Positions 26,009 to 38,126 are shown, counted from the stretch's first letter. The stretch: DNA of 64,000 nt from Onchidella celtica (GCA_963931925.1 OZ007571.1:34948233-35012232), one strand, 5' to 3'. Numbers and translations are program-made. The notes: generated by a model not told the origin, from the sequence alone.

Positions 26009-28099
26009 ATGAATTTGTCCGTAGCACTATTGGGGTCGATTCCCATCATGAATTCCACTGACTGGATCAGCAACAGTACATCAAGTACATTCCTTCAGCC
26101 TATTGTCGTACCTGTAGGAGGTCAAGGGCTGGACACCTCCATGGACATCACCGAAAGTTCGCCCGTATCCATGTCGGACAAACCTTGTGGTGAAGCTCTC
26201 TCTTCCCAGACTCCGGCTGCTGTCAAACTTCCAGGCTCACTGGACGCCTTGCTCTATATCGTCATCGTTCTTATGTTTTATGCCTTCAGTATTGTGGTGC
26301 TCATGGTCAAATATATACGCCGTGAGCGCGAGGAAGCTAATCTGAGGAATTATTACCATGAATTTGTGTCTAGAGACAAATTTCGATCCGCTCAATACAA
26401 AAACCGGCAATTCATGAAAAGAATATTTGGGAAAGGTTCACTCAAAGATAATAGGACACTGTCCACTGTGGAAGAAGAGGACGGGGATGTATCACCAACA
26501 CCGAAAAATAGCAACAGGTTTAAGAATCATGCTCAGACCATCACAAGGAATGGGAACACATTTAGTAGGCTACTTGTTGACTCTGACGAGGGCAAGAATG
26601 TGAAAGAGAGCTTCAAATTTCTGAGTGCTAAGGGTCAGTTTTGTAGAAATGGGTTCTTTGGCAAAAAATTTTGTAACAAACAAATTTGTTCTAAATGTGT
26701 GTCTGAGAGCGCACCGACCATTGATTGGGATGACGGAAAATGCAGTGAATCAACTTGTAATAAGCACAAATTCAAAGGAAAGGATGCCGTGGAAATCAGA
26801 TTATACGATCAAAGAACTTCATTAACGACAAACTCTGTACAGAAAACCCAACAGAAAGATTCCATAGATCGTAATTATTTATATGAGAGAGATAACAGTG
26901 TCTTTTGTCCCATTTTAGAATGTGATTCAGAGAAAGAGGAAGACGATGAGGATAATGGCAATGCCATTGGTGGAAGGTTAAAACAATGCAGCGAAAATGT
27001 TATAGTTCATGCTAGCTATGATCCGGCACCCGAAGAGGCAGCCATTGTGTCATCTTGTTCATTAGAAGTGTCAGAACTGTTAGCCAACATGCCACCTTTG
27101 GGGGCTGCAAGCAACAGCAACGATATGGATACTTTAGATGGGCTTTCCAACTTAGACAGTGAGGCAGAAAGCCAGTCTTTACTGAATTATTCTGCGAGCA
27201 TCAGAGGCGCCAACAGCTTTTGTAGTGGTCAGATCAGAGAAAGTCCGGTGGGTTCCAAAAACAAAAGTGCCAGTGCCGACGACAGGCTAAAAGATCTCAG
27301 TGATTTCCTCTCTGAAAGGACGTCTCTCCTTTCCTGCACCTTGTCCATTGACGACGGGGAAGATGATGACGCGGGAACAAACCACAGCTCCTCCAAACAT
27401 CATCCCAATGGACTAACACATTCACTGAGCAATGGCAAAGTCAAGGATGAACTGAAAACCAATGGAAAATCCATCCTCAATTCTCTCTCTAAATCCGTGA
27501 GCAGCGACGAAGAGGAAATGATGAAACTACTCAATAATATCACGATGTTGACGGAAGAATCGGGTGTCTTTAAGAATCTCAAATATTTCCTTAGAAGCTT
27601 TTCAAAGCACGAGGTAGAGGAGGATGTCCATGAGAAATCAAACTTGTTACCCAGAGAGACCTATTTTGGTCCTGGAAGTCCAAAGAGCTTTTTTGGTCCC
27701 AGCCAGTCGGCAGTTGTTCCCACTAAATGTGATCCCATTAAACAGATTTCTGATTACACAGACATGGACTCGGTCGATGACGAGCTCCTCAATTTAGAAG
27801 AGTATGAGAACTATGGAAATCGATGGGGGTACACATACGACGAGGACGACGAAATTTACTCAGAAGGAGACAAATCTTCCAGTTTTGGTGAGTACTGTAT
27901 GGGTGAGACCAGTGGCTCGCAGGTAATAGACTTGAGTAAACCACTGGTCAGGCGCCAGCTGGATACAGAGACCAAGGATGGATTGAGTCGAGCTTTCATC
28001 GGATTAGAAGATCCTTGGCTGGACGATTTCCCCCCTATGAACAAGCCGAATCCCATGGTTGCAGGCTATGGAGCCGCCAGGAAAGAGACAAAAGTCTGA
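26009..28099 (+). CDS. KCNE-like single-pass membrane protein with long acidic tail
   Basis: An intronless 696-residue frame. N-glycosylation sequons at N2, N15 and N22 precede one strongly hydrophobic helix (about residues 80-100, LLYIVIVLMFYAFSIVVLMV). The helix is followed by KYIRREREEANLRNYYHEF. Its start, GSLDALLY, its closing YIR and the following N/Y pattern match KCNE-family potassium-channel beta subunits (for example the GKLEALY...SYIRSKK arrangement of vertebrate KCNE1), with the same extracellular N-terminus. The cytoplasmic tail of about 595 residues is far longer than any KCNE tail I know. It is Ser/Asp/Glu-rich, has a cysteine cluster (C212, C222, C227, C230, C245, C250), a repeated FFGP/YFGP pattern, and ends ETKV, a class I PDZ-ligand pattern. 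M14 has a better Kozak context (A at -3) than M1 (C at -3). The reading frame is certain to be real by length and composition; the channel-subunit role is inference. Confidence 0.85.
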   Translation: MNLSVALLGSIPIMNSTDWISNSTSSTFLQPIVVPVGGQGLDTSMDITESSPVSMSDKPCGEALSSQTPAAVKLPGSLDALLYIVIVLMFYAFSIVVLMVKYIRREREEANLRNYYHEFVSRDKFRSAQYKNRQFMKRIFGKGSLKDNRTLSTVEEEDGDVSPTPKNSNRFKNHAQTITRNGNTFSRLLVDSDEGKNVKESFKFLSAKGQFCRNGFFGKKFCNKQICSKCVSESAPTIDWDDGKCSESTCNKHKFKGKDAVEIRLYDQRTSLTTNSVQKTQQKDSIDRNYLYERDNSVFCPILECDSEKEEDDEDNGNAIGGRLKQCSENVIVHASYDPAPEEAAIVSSCSLEVSELLANMPPLGAASNSNDMDTLDGLSNLDSEAESQSLLNYSASIRGANSFCSGQIRESPVGSKNKSASADDRLKDLSDFLSERTSLLSCTLSIDDGEDDDAGTNHSSSKHHPNGLTHSLSNGKVKDELKTNGKSILNSLSKSVSSDEEEMMKLLNNITMLTEESGVFKNLKYFLRSFSKHEVEEDVHEKSNLLPRETYFGPGSPKSFFGPSQSAVVPTKCDPIKQISDYTDMDSVDDELLNLEEYENYGNRWGYTYDEDDEIYSEGDKSSSFGEYCMGETSGSQVIDLSKPLVRRQLDTETKDGLSRAFIGLEDPWLDDFPPMNKPNPMVAGYGAARKETKV

Positions 28100-28158
28100 C
28101 ACCACAGAAAATGAAAACAAAAACAAAAACAGCAACAGCAATTTGCACGAATGTTCGT

Positions 28159-28164
28159 AATAAA
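28159..28164 (+). promoter_or_regulatory. Candidate poly(A) signal, proximal
   Basis: An AATAAA 60 nt after the stop codon of the KCNE-like gene. It may be too close to be the main site. Confidence 0.35.
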
Positions 28165-28636
28165 AGATGAATTAACGAATAGAAAGGGAGTGTTAGCGAA
28201 ATCCAATGAATTCGCAGATCTGGACAGAGGACAAGAGACGCTCGGCTTCGCTAGTGACTGCCTTGTACTGTCTTATTCATACAGATAATAATATATTACA
28301 CGCTCATGAGAAGCCAAGAATTTTGAAAAGTTTTCATCGGCTTTAATCAAGCATTAGCTTTTATTGAGCATATTCATAAGTTTTCTCTACCTGTGATTTG
28401 CCATACATTGATTACTTTCTCTGTTGAACTGTAAGTACGAGAGTTGCCTCCTGGGCGTGAGCTGAGTTCCTATGTGCTTCCCTGTGTTACGCACGTATTT
28501 GTCTCATATCAAAATTTGCTCGTAATTTTATCTTTCATTCCTACTATTTCTGTATGATGAAACTCGTTGTGTTTGTTCGTTTGCTTTGCATTGTCAGATA
28601 AACCTTACATTGATGCGCTCTTTTCCAGAGTGTCAA

Positions 28637-28642
28637 AATAAA
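28637..28642 (+). promoter_or_regulatory. Candidate poly(A) signal, distal
   Basis: An AATAAA about 540 nt after the KCNE-like stop codon, followed about 30 nt on by AT-rich and then TTTTATTTTGTTTT sequence suitable as a downstream element. This is the better candidate for the transcript end. Confidence 0.45.
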
Positions 28643-28699
28643 TCCCTTTCAGTGGGCTACGAAGGGGAATAATTCATGATTTTATTTTGTTTTCGTACT

Positions 28700-30400
28700 T
28701 GCTGTGTACTTATTCCAGCATTTCGGACTAAGGCAAGAAAGACCCCATAGAGCACCTTTTATGTGAAAACAGTTCTTGTGGATCACTTGTGCATGTTTTG
28801 AAGAAATCTGAACTTTCAAAATAAAAAATAAAAAATCTGTTCTTGAACTCGTGTATTCCATGTTAATATATCGATGATATATGATAAACTGTCGTAACTC
28901 GAAGATTAAAAAAAAAAAAATGTACATGTATAGGCATGCTTGTATCCCTTGACAGCCTGCAGATTGTGTTAAAAGTTGCGGATTAAATTATGAAAACTAA
29001 AGGTCAGATAAGGTTTTTACAATATCCTAACTGTTAAGTCTAATGAAGAAAGTACTTAATTCAGTTGTTGTTTTTGTACAGAGCCATCTTACCGCATGGG
29101 CACGCTCAGCAGTTGCCCAGGGCCCCATGTGTGCAAATTTACATTTTTTTTTTTTAAAGGGGGGAGAAAGGCCTGTTGCTTTGCCTAGGGGCCCATAAAG
29201 ATATCAAGGTGGCTGAGGATTTTTGAAATTCTCCTGAAAAGTGTGTAAAAACTGAGTTGCGACAGTTCACCACGCCTCCGTCTATATTGTATGCAGGAAA
29301 AAATGGGACCTGCATTCAATTTGGCGGCATCCCTGTGTTTGTGTTTCCATAAATTGTTAAATTTGTACGGGCAATTAAAAATTGTGGGCGGTAATCTGTG
29401 AATCGTTATTGGCAGCAAATGTGAAGGTGGGACTAAAGAGATAGGGCCGTGGAAGTGTGTGTGTGTGGAGGGGATGGGGGTGGGGGGGGGGGTGGGAGGC
29501 GGATGACCCTTTGCTAATACATGTGAGAGAAAAAAGATTTATTTTGTTGAGAGTGTCCCAGTCGGTGATAGTTCATGATCATGTTTTTCACGTCTGTGTT
29601 AATGGAGTGTTTGAGAAAGGCATCGTTTAATCATGACTGTTTGAGTGAGTGCAGTTAATTGTTCATCTGGCTATTGCGTAATTATATGCCAAATATCCAG
29701 TTTCGTATAATATTGCTGATATTGGAGTTAAGATCTGGGAATGGGGATGAATTATCGCTTACTTTACATACATAACAATATTTTTTGGTTTGTTTTCTTC
29801 CCGGTCTCCCCTTCTACCACCGCCCACCTCGCGCCTCTGGTGGTCCCAGAAATACATGTATTTTGAATTATAGTTTAACAGTAACAACAAGTAACAGGGG
29901 CCGTACGTAACCGTATGTTTACAGTTATTAATCCTTTGCAAATCGCTTTCTCTCTCACCTCCCTTTATTTCAGCCGTGATACGTATAGTAACTGGAAAAT
30001 ACGCATTGTTTTTCAAAAAGTCGACCACAATACACATATCGCAAATTAAGGACACTTTCGAAAATGACGTCCATTTTAAAAAAATTATTATTATTAGTTT
30101 TACTACCAGGAAGTTAATTAATGCCTCGTAGAGCTCATCCTATTCCATTGTCAAATTATAATTTATAATACAGAGTTTATGACACAAATTATCATTTTGT
30201 GCTTTCACAAATATTACTCAGTCCTGGTGGCCATTTACCTTTAACTTAAATTAAATACTGGTGCAAAAAGGATAACAGTTTGTTAGCGTGTCGGCTACAA
30301 CACTATGTGGTCTAACCACGGAGTTCTACAGACTAAAGATGGCACTATTAACAGAGCTGTGTGGTTCTAACATCTATTGGCCGAATGGTTGTTTAGCGTA
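28700..30400. other. Non-coding interval
   Basis: No gene seen. A possible short MITE lies at 29079-29215, and G-runs with (GT)n occur at about 29455-29500. Confidence 0.5.
29079..29215. mobile_element. Possible short MITE, 137 bp
   Basis: The ends CAGAGCCATCTT and (reverse complement) CAGCCACCTTG are similar, and both flanks carry inward AGGGGCCC/GGGCCCC blocks in inverted positions. No clear target duplication was found, so this is tentative. Confidence 0.35.
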
Positions 30401-30403
30401 GCC

Positions 30404-30561
30404 CAGTGTTTCTAAAGGTGGGGCGTGGAACTTCAGAATGGGGCGTAGAGATGAATCTTTTTGTATCCGAAATCTTTGTCCGATCATGGCGGATGGCACT
30501 TTTTTTTTTTTTTTTTGAAAATTGCAGTGGGGTGCAGGACAAAAAAGGGTGAGAACCACTG
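30404..30561. mobile_element. hAT-like MITE, 158 bp
   Basis: The left end CAGTGTTTCTAAAGG and the right end (reverse complement CAGTGGTTCTCACCC) have the CAGTGxTTCT start of hAT terminal repeats. Flanking 8-mers GCGTAGCC and CAGTAGAC share five positions. A T18 run lies inside. Confidence 0.6.
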
Positions 30562-31700
30562 CAGTAGACAATTATTATCCGAACTGATTTTCCTCAGATG
30601 ATTCTTTTATTATATGTACACTGGTTGTTGTTGTTGTTTTTTTTGTCTGTACGTGTGTAGAACGAGTCTCATATCATGCGCTTCCCTCTTTTAATTTCCT
30701 GTCATTGCTGTTTTCTGTTTTTAAATTTTCAGTGAGAATGTACACTAACCTAATGTATCTCTATTGTATTGATTTTGAAAATCCGTCATTAAGCGAGAGG
30801 GGAAAATGTATTCGGTCCCTCAGATTAGTCAGATAGAAGAGGTGAAAGGAGGCAGGGGATGGGTATGAAAAGGGGAGAGGAAGAAAGATAATGACAAGCA
30901 GTCAGTCCATCAATCAAACATCCGCTAGATGAAAATTTCCAGAGACCCGTATGGGCCGTGAAGTTACGGGACTTACACATTGAAGTTTCGACTGTTGGTC
31001 AGTGGTGCATAATTGCTCCATGGACTTGAAATTAATCATTATTTTGTTACTCTTCTCAGCACTGCGAGAAACGTATTGGCCCCAACCCACCGACCTGAAT
31101 ATGGTGCTCTGCCAGAGCTGCAGAAAACCGTAGATTTTCTTAAAAGAACAAATCTGCCGATTTAGATTGGTGAACGAAAGAAGAAGATTATTTTGTTATT
31201 AGGCTACAAATTATTATAAATGTAGGTATTACAGACTTAAATGTAATATAAAATGTATCTCTAACTAAGCAGAAATGTCAACAAAAAAATAATAAAAAAT
31301 CACAATGTTGACAATATTTCAGTCAAAAACTTAGCAAAGTTACTCGCGTCAGGCGACATGCTAAACAAACTGGAGTTATGTAAGTTAAGAATAGGGCCTA
31401 CCACATGTTGTGGTGCGGCTAAGACGACGAAGAAGGTCAAATCTGCACCTTTGGTTTAAAGCAGAGAACTATACTTGTAATGTTTGATTTCATGAACCTG
31501 ATCCCCATCCAAGACAAACATAGTGAGTGCATCGTAATATAAGCATAAGTACCACGTATGTATCTTGACACTTGATATACATTAGGAAGTCATGTGATAT
31601 CACTTCAACTTCAAGCGCATTGTGCCATTCATGTTGTACAGTTATGTATTTACTACATGTACTAGGCTTTTTGGTGCGTATGGGTGTGTGCTACCGTTGT
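30562..31700. other. Non-coding interval
   Basis: AT-rich sequence with no supportable gene or bounded repeat. Confidence 0.5.
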
Positions 31701-32035
31701 TGCAGAAGAGTGGACAAAACTCTCCGAAGGAATTTTTCTTAGGACAAAACCTTCTTATGACAAAAACAACCTTGACTCTACACATATGAACAATATCAAT
31801 AATTAGTATTGGTATTTCCTCCCCCCCCCCCCCCCCCCAACTGTACATTCGCATAGTAAAATCAACCCTTATACATGTATATTAAAAAAAAAAAAAGTCA
31901 CTCTTCCCGGCAGAACCTTTATGTGACAAAATCATTCCTGACAAAAACCTTTCTGGAAGAATTTCACCATTGATAAAACCGTCCACCGATACACTCACGG
32001 ACAAAACCACGTGTACCACTGAGAAGAACTTCCGA

Positions 32036-32410
32036 GGACAAAATCACATGTATCGTTGACAACAACTTCCTAGGACAAAATCACATGTATCGTTGACAAC
32101 AACTTCCTAGGACAAAATCGTGTTTCGTTGACAACTTCCACGACAAAATCACATGTAACGTTAGACAACTTACTAGGATAAAATCACATGTATCGTTAGA
32201 CAATTACTAGGACAAAATCACATGTATCGTTGACAACAACTTCCTAAGACAATCACAGGTATCGTTAGACAACTTACTAGGACAAAATCACACGTATCGT
32301 TGACAACTTCCTAAAACAAAATCACAGGTATCGTTAAACAACTGACAAAATCACACGTATCGTTGGCAACAATTTCCTAGGACAAAATCACAGGTATCGT
32401 TAGAGCAACC
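32036..32410. repeat. 37-bp-period minisatellite
   Basis: About ten tandem units built on GGACAAAATCACATGTATCG followed by TTGACAACAACTTCCTA. The first two units are exactly 37 bp apart; later ones have short deletions and A/G or C/T changes. More diverged GACAAAA-type units extend upstream to about 31700, interrupted by a C-run at 31820-31838. Confidence 0.9.
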
Positions 32411-32419
32411 CTCCCGGAG

Positions 32420-34240
32420 ACAAATTACATAAAATGTGTATGACATAAATTTGTGTCTTTTTCATCAATAATGTAAAGCTTTTGAACACTTTTCTGGCAT
32501 GCAAAACGCTTCTCTATATATATATCATAATACCGCCATAAAGGATTATGATTACCTGGAGGTCACGTGGCTTGAAAGGTTGTTTTTGTCCTAAGTCACA
32601 AGAATGTTTTATCGGGATGCCGTTGTTGTGATGCTGTGGTGATGGTTGCCACGGTATGTTTATTTTGCTTGTTTCCATTTTCGCCCCCCGTACCACAATC
32701 CTACATTAACGATGATGATTGAATATTTACATCTTGACAGACGGTCTAACTAAGATTAAGCAGCTTGATCTGTTGAAATTATAAATATTCTTCTGCTTTT
32801 GTCGCGTGTGCAGTATTGTTTTCCATTGTGTCGCGTTTGACATAATCATCGTTTTTGTTCTTCTTTTTCCTGCAGCTCCACATGTATAACAATTATTGTG
32901 TTGTTTCTGTCTTTTCTGAGATCCCGCCGGGGGTTGGGGTGAAGAGAGGAAGAAATGTGTGAACATTATCAGGTGAAGAGATCAGGCCCTACGATAGACA
33001 CCATAGGACATTGTGTTCTGTGGTGCATTGCTTCAATGGACCATGACGAACAATGCCAACATATTTCATCATGTGTTACCTATAAAATCTGCATTTACCA
33101 CTGAGTCTCTTCCAAATAAATTAACAAAGTGATTATTATGGTGTGATTCCTGCCTTTTGTTAGCCAGTGTGGGGAATGTGTGCTGTATGCATGCAGTTGA
33201 GTTTGTGTTTTGAGTCTCATAAGATGGGAGAAAGCAATAAAAGCATGTGGACGCTATAAAGTATAAGGGTCACATTGTGCCAGATAAAAAGCAAGACAAT
33301 ACAAGACAGGAGTAGTTTTGATATCCTTCAACTGTACCATAATAAACACAACATAGAGGACACAATACATGTATTTGCCGAGAGGAAAACAGTTCTGTTT
33401 GTCTGGACAGGAGAGCTTCATATTCAGGAGGAGAGACCTTTCTAGAATTTGAACTGCATGACTTGCGAGGTTTTTGTTTGGCTTCTATTACTTCTAATTT
33501 TCGGGTCATGTCCACACAGCCTAGATCACTCTGTGATCGTGTATTGTCTTACCTAGGCAGCACAGGCCTTATATCTACACATATCATTTTGCTTATAAAT
33601 TTTAAGTACACTAATTTAATTAGAAATGCAATGAATCTCTTGTTCTCAAACTAAAGAGATGAAAAGTTTAACTGGCAGAAATACATGTCTAACATATTCT
33701 GATCACCCAGAATACACACTAATTACCTTTCTATTTTGTCGTAGTGATTTGAACCCCAGGGCATGAATCTGCCATATTCATATAAAAGTACTTGTATGCA
33801 CAGTTTAAATTTAAATAAATGTTGGTTGTAATGTTTGAATTCACTAATCAAACAAAATGTTTTTAACTGATGTGTTTCTCAATCTCATCTACGCGTACCT
33901 GGGAGGGATTGGTTCTACAGATCTCTAAAGCAAATTCTACAGCAGCATTTCAAGATCTGTAAGTCTTGTACATGTACATTTGTCTTCTGTACAAAATAAT
34001 AATAAGACACCTATGACCTAGAGAGAGCTGAAGTTTTCATAGTCAAAGCATGCACGTAAAATACTTTTGGCCGAATACTTCAGTTTAAGCTTTTTGTGAC
34101 TCAAGCAGTGCACAGAGTTAAACCTATCAATTCTGAACAACAAGGTAACAAGGCACAGTTTTCATCCCATTCACAACAGATGGTGGAAAATTCACAAATC
34201 CATCAGGTGGCAACACCAGAGAAAACTTTCAGATTTGCAA
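32420..34240. other. Non-coding interval between the two genes
   Basis: No supportable gene. It lies between the minisatellite and the candidate 3' end of DEK. Confidence 0.45.
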
Positions 34241-34242
34241 AA

Positions 34243-34248
34243 TTTATT
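34243..34248 (-). promoter_or_regulatory. Candidate poly(A) signal for DEK
   Basis: TTTATT on the plus strand reads AATAAA on the minus strand, about 3.87 kb past the DEK stop. Nearer AATAAA-like sites may exist, so the true transcript end is uncertain. Confidence 0.25.
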
Positions 34249-37200
34249 ACAAAATGGTCATACACATAACAAGAGATCATAACAGCAAATATGAGAGATT
34301 ATGGCAGTACATTAATTTTTAAAACAGAAGGAACCCTTTCATCCATCAACTGAAATATGGCAAATACAATCTAAAAACACCTTTGAACACAAGCTTAGTG
34401 GTGACAGGATTGGCTGGGATGAAATCCCCACTCTTTCCCCTTTGAAACTCTAATTCCTCTCCCTCTACGATATGTGTGCTCATCCTCTTGAAGACATTTC
34501 AGTATGGATGAAAGAGTAAAATGAGATAATGACACAATAAACTGGAGAAATAAAATCTGCTATCATTCCATAAAATACACTTTCATGACTGCACACATGA
34601 CTTTAAATTTCTGTCCCTTGGGAAGTAAGTGCATCTAGATGTTAATGATACGATGAAACTGATGTGCACCTTCATTTCAATTCATATCTTGCACAATTCA
34701 AAAGATAAAAATGTCCAAATTTACACCATTGAACTAGACTAAAATTGACAAATCAACCACAGGTATTCTAGTAGTAGACTTTCAGGACACTGTTGAATCA
34801 CATAATTAAATGTTATTCTGTGCTTATGATGTGTGCATACAGCATGTGAAAATTTAAAAAAAGAAACAGCTTCCCATATTTCACCTCTATACACCCAGAC
34901 TTATTTCCTAGCTGAATAATAAAATAACAAAAACAAAGCCACCCAATGTAAACATCACTTGAAATGGTGTTCCATGTACATCATACAGTATGGGATACAG
35001 AACTGAGTCACTGATGACCACTCACACACAACAATAGTAATGATAATGGAAAATGAAGCTCATCTGATAGCTTCATGGTGTTCAGATGTACTTGGGATTA
35101 CAAAAGTACAATGCTCATAAGATACAAGACAGGTATAAATTTTCAACTTCATGAGCCAATTATTTTTAAACAATTTGAAAACCAGTTTGAACACACATGA
35201 AATAGTCCCTGGATAAACCTAAAATTTCCCTGCAAGGTCACAAGTATGTGCATTCTGGCCTGATTTTACAATGCACTGATTATGAGTACACACCCACTAA
35301 AGTTACCCATTGTTTCACATGGAAGTTATTCACCTGCCCTGCCCTGTCTTTAATTCATAAAAGGTGACAAGACACAAGTTCTATCTTGTGCTTTCTTTGC
35401 ATCTTCAAACTGCTCTAGCCTTCAATATAGTTTGTGTTCATCAAATATAGTATGCAAGTGTTTTATTTGAGATATCTGAAATAAAAGTAAAAAAGCACCA
35501 TTTGTACTTGAATGAAATTTGGTTAAGATCTGCAATTGCAAAAATAAACTTTGTTTAGTTTACAATTAAAACACAATTGCACCAAATAAATTTCTATGGA
35601 TAAAAACCAAACTTGAACACCTTAGAACTAACAGGTCTAAACAACCCCTACTATTAACATATTCTGCCAGAGTGCTATATCGAAGATTTGTGAACAGATA
35701 TTTCTAATAATACATGTATCTGCAAGAAATTCCAAAACTCACATGCCGGTAACAGCAATGTTTATCCCATGTTTATTAGTGCATGCCCTTCAAACTTTCC
35801 TTGTTTTGATTAAAAAAAAATTTTTTTAATCCACCAAAATATTTGTGCAAAGATTCAATTTATGTGAAATTGCTGAATTCTTGGCTTTTGGATGAAACAT
35901 TGCAAGTGAATGTTAATGCCACTTATGCCTTTCTCAATTTATTTAAGAAAAAATATGAAAATATCTTTCCAAACCAGGTCTACATGCTACTAGCTTGTCA
36001 ATGTATATAATACTCAACACGTAAGCTGTTAATATTTCACCTTACATGATAGATGCAACTATAAGACAAGAGCAAGAAAATATAAATATACTTGTGCAGC
36101 GGGGACCATCAAAGCTGGCCAATGCCAATAGGCAAGGCGGCTTAAAGAATACAAGGCAGATGGTGAAAATTTTCACATTTGCGCTATCAGTATCACTATA
36201 TTCAGTTGTAGCAATATTCTGAACCAACACATTTTAAATTTTAAATTATCTCAATAATGGACAAAGTTATGCACATATGAAGACAATAAAAAAAACCAGT
36301 TCTAACCAGTGTTCATTTTGTTCCTATTTTTGCCCTATATCTCAAAACATGATCCAGCAACAACTGCCTTGTTTTCTCTGGCCGGCTCACACATGCGGCC
36401 AACAACTACCTGACAAATCATAAAGAATTGCTAAATGATCATACTGCAAGGTCTTGTGAAATAATGAAAGTTTAGAAAAGATCATTAATTCACTGAAAAC
36501 GATCAATATCACACACCTAGTAAACTCATGTTAAATTTCCAAGATTAAAAATACAAAAATGTCACAAGGTACACAATCATTTGTGGTATACTGTAACTAA
36601 AACATGTTACTCTGCATTTCAGGTCACAATAAAAAACTAAATGCCCTTTTACGGATGAATATATTCAATTTCTTAAAAGAAAAAAGTATATCTCCTTTGA
36701 TTCAAGTACTTCTGGTGAACCTATTACAAGAAGAAGCCAGTTAATATTTTTATCCCAAACTCTATATCCTCATACCAGCAGAAATTAAACAGATGCGCAA
36801 CCATGAAATTTTGCCCCACATATTTGTTGAATTACTGAAAAATCCACCCACACATTCTGTCCCTTCACCCCCCTAAATTCTGGGGCACTAAATTTCTACA
36901 ATTATTTGACTTAAGATATTTCCAAAAAATTTTTAATTCCTACAACGATACCCAGTGTCTTATCACAAGGTATAAAATACAAAATATAATCCCTTTGCAA
37001 TGCTTTTTTTCTGTTGTATGATAACATGGGACAAAAATAGACTTCAGTGAGCTTTCAATTGCAATAATTGGTGGCACAACTTCCATACTGGTTCTGGATG
37101 AAATATTTCAAAATGCAACCACCTGCTGGATTATTCTGACTGCAAGAAGAACATGGATGTCCATATCTGCCAACATTGTTCTCTAACGCCAAAAGAGATT

Positions 37201-38114
37201 TTAACATCAATTTTAACGGGTTTAGTATGTGAAAATTTCCTTTGGCAAAGAGAAAGTAGGGCCTTTGCCCGGTCACGAAGTATGTGTGACAATTCTGATA
37301 AAATATCACCAACAGGCCTGAAATGATAAATTCTTTGAAAAATTATATACTTGCTCAAATCTATCGACAAATACGGTTGTTGTTTTTTCTGTCTAGACTA
37401 GAGCAAAATTTTTGGTTTCTATTTTTTTTATTAAAAATTCCAGTCCAGCTAAGTCTTTTCAACCATGCCTCCATCAATTCAAGACTACAATTACACTTTC
37501 ACTACCATCTATCAAGGTGGAAAATCATAGATATATATATATATACAAAACTACCAGTGCCACTTCTGATTTCATTCTCTGTGTTTTTAAGCACGAGAAA
37601 TGAAATAATCATACATGTTCAAAAACAGCAAATTCTCCACTGTACAATGTTCTAATGAATGAATATATCTCAACATTCTTAGAATCAATGGCAATAACAT
37701 TTATTTGACTGAAAAATGTTAGATAATCAATGTATTCTGCCTTCAAACTGATTGTTAAATGTTATCTATAAAACCACAAATTTCCTGCGCCAGTGCACAA
37801 AGGGAAATATATAATACTACTACTATTACCCAGATGGTAATATTAACAACTTTAAAAAAGGGAAAATGGTACAGATAATTGCTAACAGTATTTTCTGAGT
37901 TTTTAATGTGGCCCAGCCAAAAATTTTCAAGTCAATTTGTGGAGCTTAAGAATCATTCAAAAAGGCACAAATTAATGAGATTAAATACAAATGCTTCGAG
38001 ATGATCAATTCTAACAGCACATATCCGACACATGATATCGCCTCATGTATGAAGAATGCCATGAACATGCACACATCATATACACAGCTGCCTATGGAGA
38101 TTTGGAGATCGACC
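34249..38114 (-). other. Probable long 3' UTR and downstream flank of DEK
   Basis: No exon, repeat boundary or other gene is visible directly downstream of the DEK stop. The interval is AT-rich, lacks the G/C runs and dinucleotide repeats abundant elsewhere in the window, and is free of obvious MITEs. That smoother composition fits a long 3' UTR, though its extent is inferred. Confidence 0.35.
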
Positions 38115-38126
38115 TCATGAAATGAC
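38115..38126 (-). CDS. DEK: DEK terminal micro-exon coding part (VIS-stop)
   Basis: After the acceptor TTTTTGTCCACAG, the exon opens GTC ATT TCA TGA. Only three codons precede the stop, completing VREVIS, which parallels the human C-terminus VKMLIS. The exon continues as 3' UTR. Confidence 0.85.
   Translation of the reverse strand, partial: VIS

Noticed and set aside
33740-33860. B-box-like GGGGTTCAAATCAC on the minus strand
   Set aside because: No matching A box or acceptor stem at the right distance; no SINE boundary seen.
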